A program made the position numbers and the translations under genes. From the NCBI GenBank assembly GCA_965200945.1, contig OZ241749.1:1860001-1924000 (forward strand): DNA of 64,000 nt, given 5' to 3'. This stretch comes from JADCRZ01 sp965200945. GTDB taxonomy: Bacteria > Bacteroidota > Bacteroidia > Chitinophagales > Chitinophagaceae. Positions 62,913-64,000 of the stretch are shown one piece after another; the stretch's first letter is position 1; each line of letters opens with the position of its first letter. Under the pieces are notes generated by a model. The model was given only the letters and a program-made list of their open reading frames with translations. It searched no databases and was not told the origin of the DNA.

Positions 62913-64000
62913 CTATTTGAACCGCATCTCGAAAGGCAGACTCGCCTGTGCACTGCCCATCGACCGTTTGATCCTGCGCAGCGTGGTATAGATGCTGAAC
63001 CCATCCTCTCCCACTTCTTCCTTGATGGCTTTCATCTTTGTTTCTTCCGCTTTCCGTGATCCTCCCAGGAACCTGTCGAATAAGTTCGTAGGCTCGGGGT
63101 ATTCCTTCAGGCGGTAGTCCTTCAGCTTCGCCATGCGGGCGGCGCAGTCGACCGCATCCTGCAAGCTGCCCAGCTTGTCTACCAGCCCGATCCGGATCGC
63201 CTTCTCGCCTGTCCATACACGGCCCTGACCGATACTGTCGACCTGCGCCACCGACATGCGGCGGCCGGCAGCAACGCGCGACAGAAAAGTATGGTAGATG
63301 GTATCGACATCGTTTTGCAGGAACACTCTTTCCGCATCGGAGAGCGGGCGTACAGCCGTAAGCGCATCTGCATGGGCAGCGGTTTTCACGCCATCGAAAG
63401 TGACGCCGAGCTTGTTGGAAAAGAACGCCTGCACATCGGGTATGATGGTGAACACCCCGATAGAGCCGGTGATGGTATTGGGTTGTGCAAAGATGCTGTC
63501 GCCGCCGCAGGAGATATAGTAGCCTCCGGACGCGGCCACATCGCCGAAGCTGATGATGACCGGTTTTGTTTTGCGGGTGATCTGCAGCTCGCGCCAGATG
63601 CTCTCGCTTGCCAGCGCGCTGCCACCGCCTGAGTTTACCCTGAATACGATGGCTTTCACGTCATTGTCCATACGCGCTTTCCTGACCCAGCCACGGAAGG
63701 TATCACCGCCGATCTGGCCCTGATCGCCTTTTCCATCCACGATATCCCCTTCGGCATAAATGAGTGCGATCCGGTCTTTTCCTGAACCTGTTTTGCGGTA
63801 CACAACCGATTTTGCATATTTACCGATGGGTACCCAATTTATCTTCTCATCCTGCTTCAATCCCAGTTTCGACTTCAGCTCGGCCTGCACTTCATCGTCG
63901 TATTTCACCGCATCGATGAGGCGGTATTGCACCGCATCGGAAGCGGTGCGGATGGTATAGTTGTTCGCATAACCATGAAGGGTAGCCGTATCCACGCCTC
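62913..64000 (-). CDS. sppA: Signal peptide peptidase SppA (67K type), 3' part
   Basis: The frame is open to the window edge, giving about 362 C-terminal residues; the true start lies outside. The catalytic serine region is VFRVNSGGGSALASESIWREL, or in blocks VFRVNSGGGS and ALASESIWREL, followed by SFGDVAASGGYYISCGGDSIFAQ (ASGGYYISCGGD) and GSIGVFTIIPD. These are the marks of the second half of the two-domain SppA, which degrades leftover signal peptides at the membrane. The paired N-terminal domain with the catalytic lysine is presumably beyond 64000. Confidence 0.93.
   Translation of the reverse strand, partial: GVDTATLHGYANNYTIRTASDAVQYRLIDAVKYDDEVQAELKSKLGLKQDEKINWVPIGKYAKSVVYRKTGSGKDRIALIYAEGDIVDGKGDQGQIGGDTFRGWVRKARMDNDVKAIVFRVNSGGGSALASESIWRELQITRKTKPVIISFGDVAASGGYYISCGGDSIFAQPNTITGSIGVFTIIPDVQAFFSNKLGVTFDGVKTAAHADALTAVRPLSDAERVFLQNDVDTIYHTFLSRVAAGRRMSVAQVDSIGQGRVWTGEKAIRIGLVDKLGSLQDAVDCAARMAKLKDYRLKEYPEPTNLFDRFLGGSRKAEETKMKAIKEEVGEDGFSIYTTLRRIKRSMGSAQASLPFEMRFK

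Noticed and set aside
1..64000. CRISPR arrays, insertion sequences or prophage genes
   Set aside because: No regularly spaced repeats, transposase or phage structural genes were found on either strand.

Overview
The window comes from a Bacteroidota chromosome, most likely the family Chitinophagaceae or a close relative. This rests on a type IX secretion C-terminal sorting domain (1936-3909), promoters of the TTTG-N18-TAnnTTTG type (41651-41680 and 62023-62052), a MetH split into two genes, and lineage-typical families (DUF3078, DUF4286, ribosomal protein THX). I see no rRNA, CRISPR array, phage or insertion sequence. There is one tRNA, Pro(TGG).

Layout. 1-5.4 kb: the 5' end of a CPA-type antiporter, an NhaD-type antiporter, a T9SS cargo protein, an eroded type I restriction gene (hsdR) and a TauE/SafE permease. 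5.5-9.4 kb: a VKOR/SPW membrane protein behind a GH15 glucoamylase. 9.6-15.6 kb: a tightly packed seven-gene respiratory operon (ctaC, ctaD, ctaE, ctaG, small subunit IV, Rieske, cytochrome b with fused c domain). 16-24.4 kb: SDR, AI-2E transporter, double PRC-barrel protein, an OmpR-type two-component system, a DegQ-like protease and a DUF3078 protein. 24.6-34.9 kb: a five-gene operon (RND adaptor, pump, outer-membrane factor, APC permease, MscS) diverging from a ClC antiporter. 35-38 kb: a GH1-like hydrolase coupled to an SDR, followed by an SDR pseudogene. 38-41.6 kb: a Cys-rich copper-storage-type protein, a small secreted protein, a sulfatase and tRNA-Pro. 41.7-44.4 kb: a PAS / REC-Hpt / NtrC-like signalling cluster with no kinase. 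44.6-64 kb: mostly housekeeping genes (UvrD-type helicase-nuclease, lipoprotein, RecR, split MetH, CPBP protease, GT-C-like protein, ExoIII, DUF2339/DUF3999 pair, DUF4286, HU, THX, SppA).

The main new observation is a repeated operator-like element. Four intergenic places between 9.5 and 21.9 kb carry two 7-bp direct repeats (consensus TTCTAAT) separated by exactly 4 bp, and a fifth copy with one changed core base lies in front of the RND operon at 33.4 kb. This is the geometry used by PhoB/OmpR-family regulators, and an OmpR-family regulator with its kinase sits in the middle of the cluster (19745-21813). The elements lie next to the glucoamylase/VKOR, cytochrome oxidase/SDR, PRC-barrel, protease and RND/ClC transcription units. 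I infer a locally clustered envelope, respiration and stress regulon controlled by this two-component system. That link is a hypothesis; the repeats themselves are seen directly.

Two gene remnants are also clear: an internally deleted hsdR, and an SDR whose reading frame is broken by two stops, one of them exactly at the expected catalytic tyrosine.
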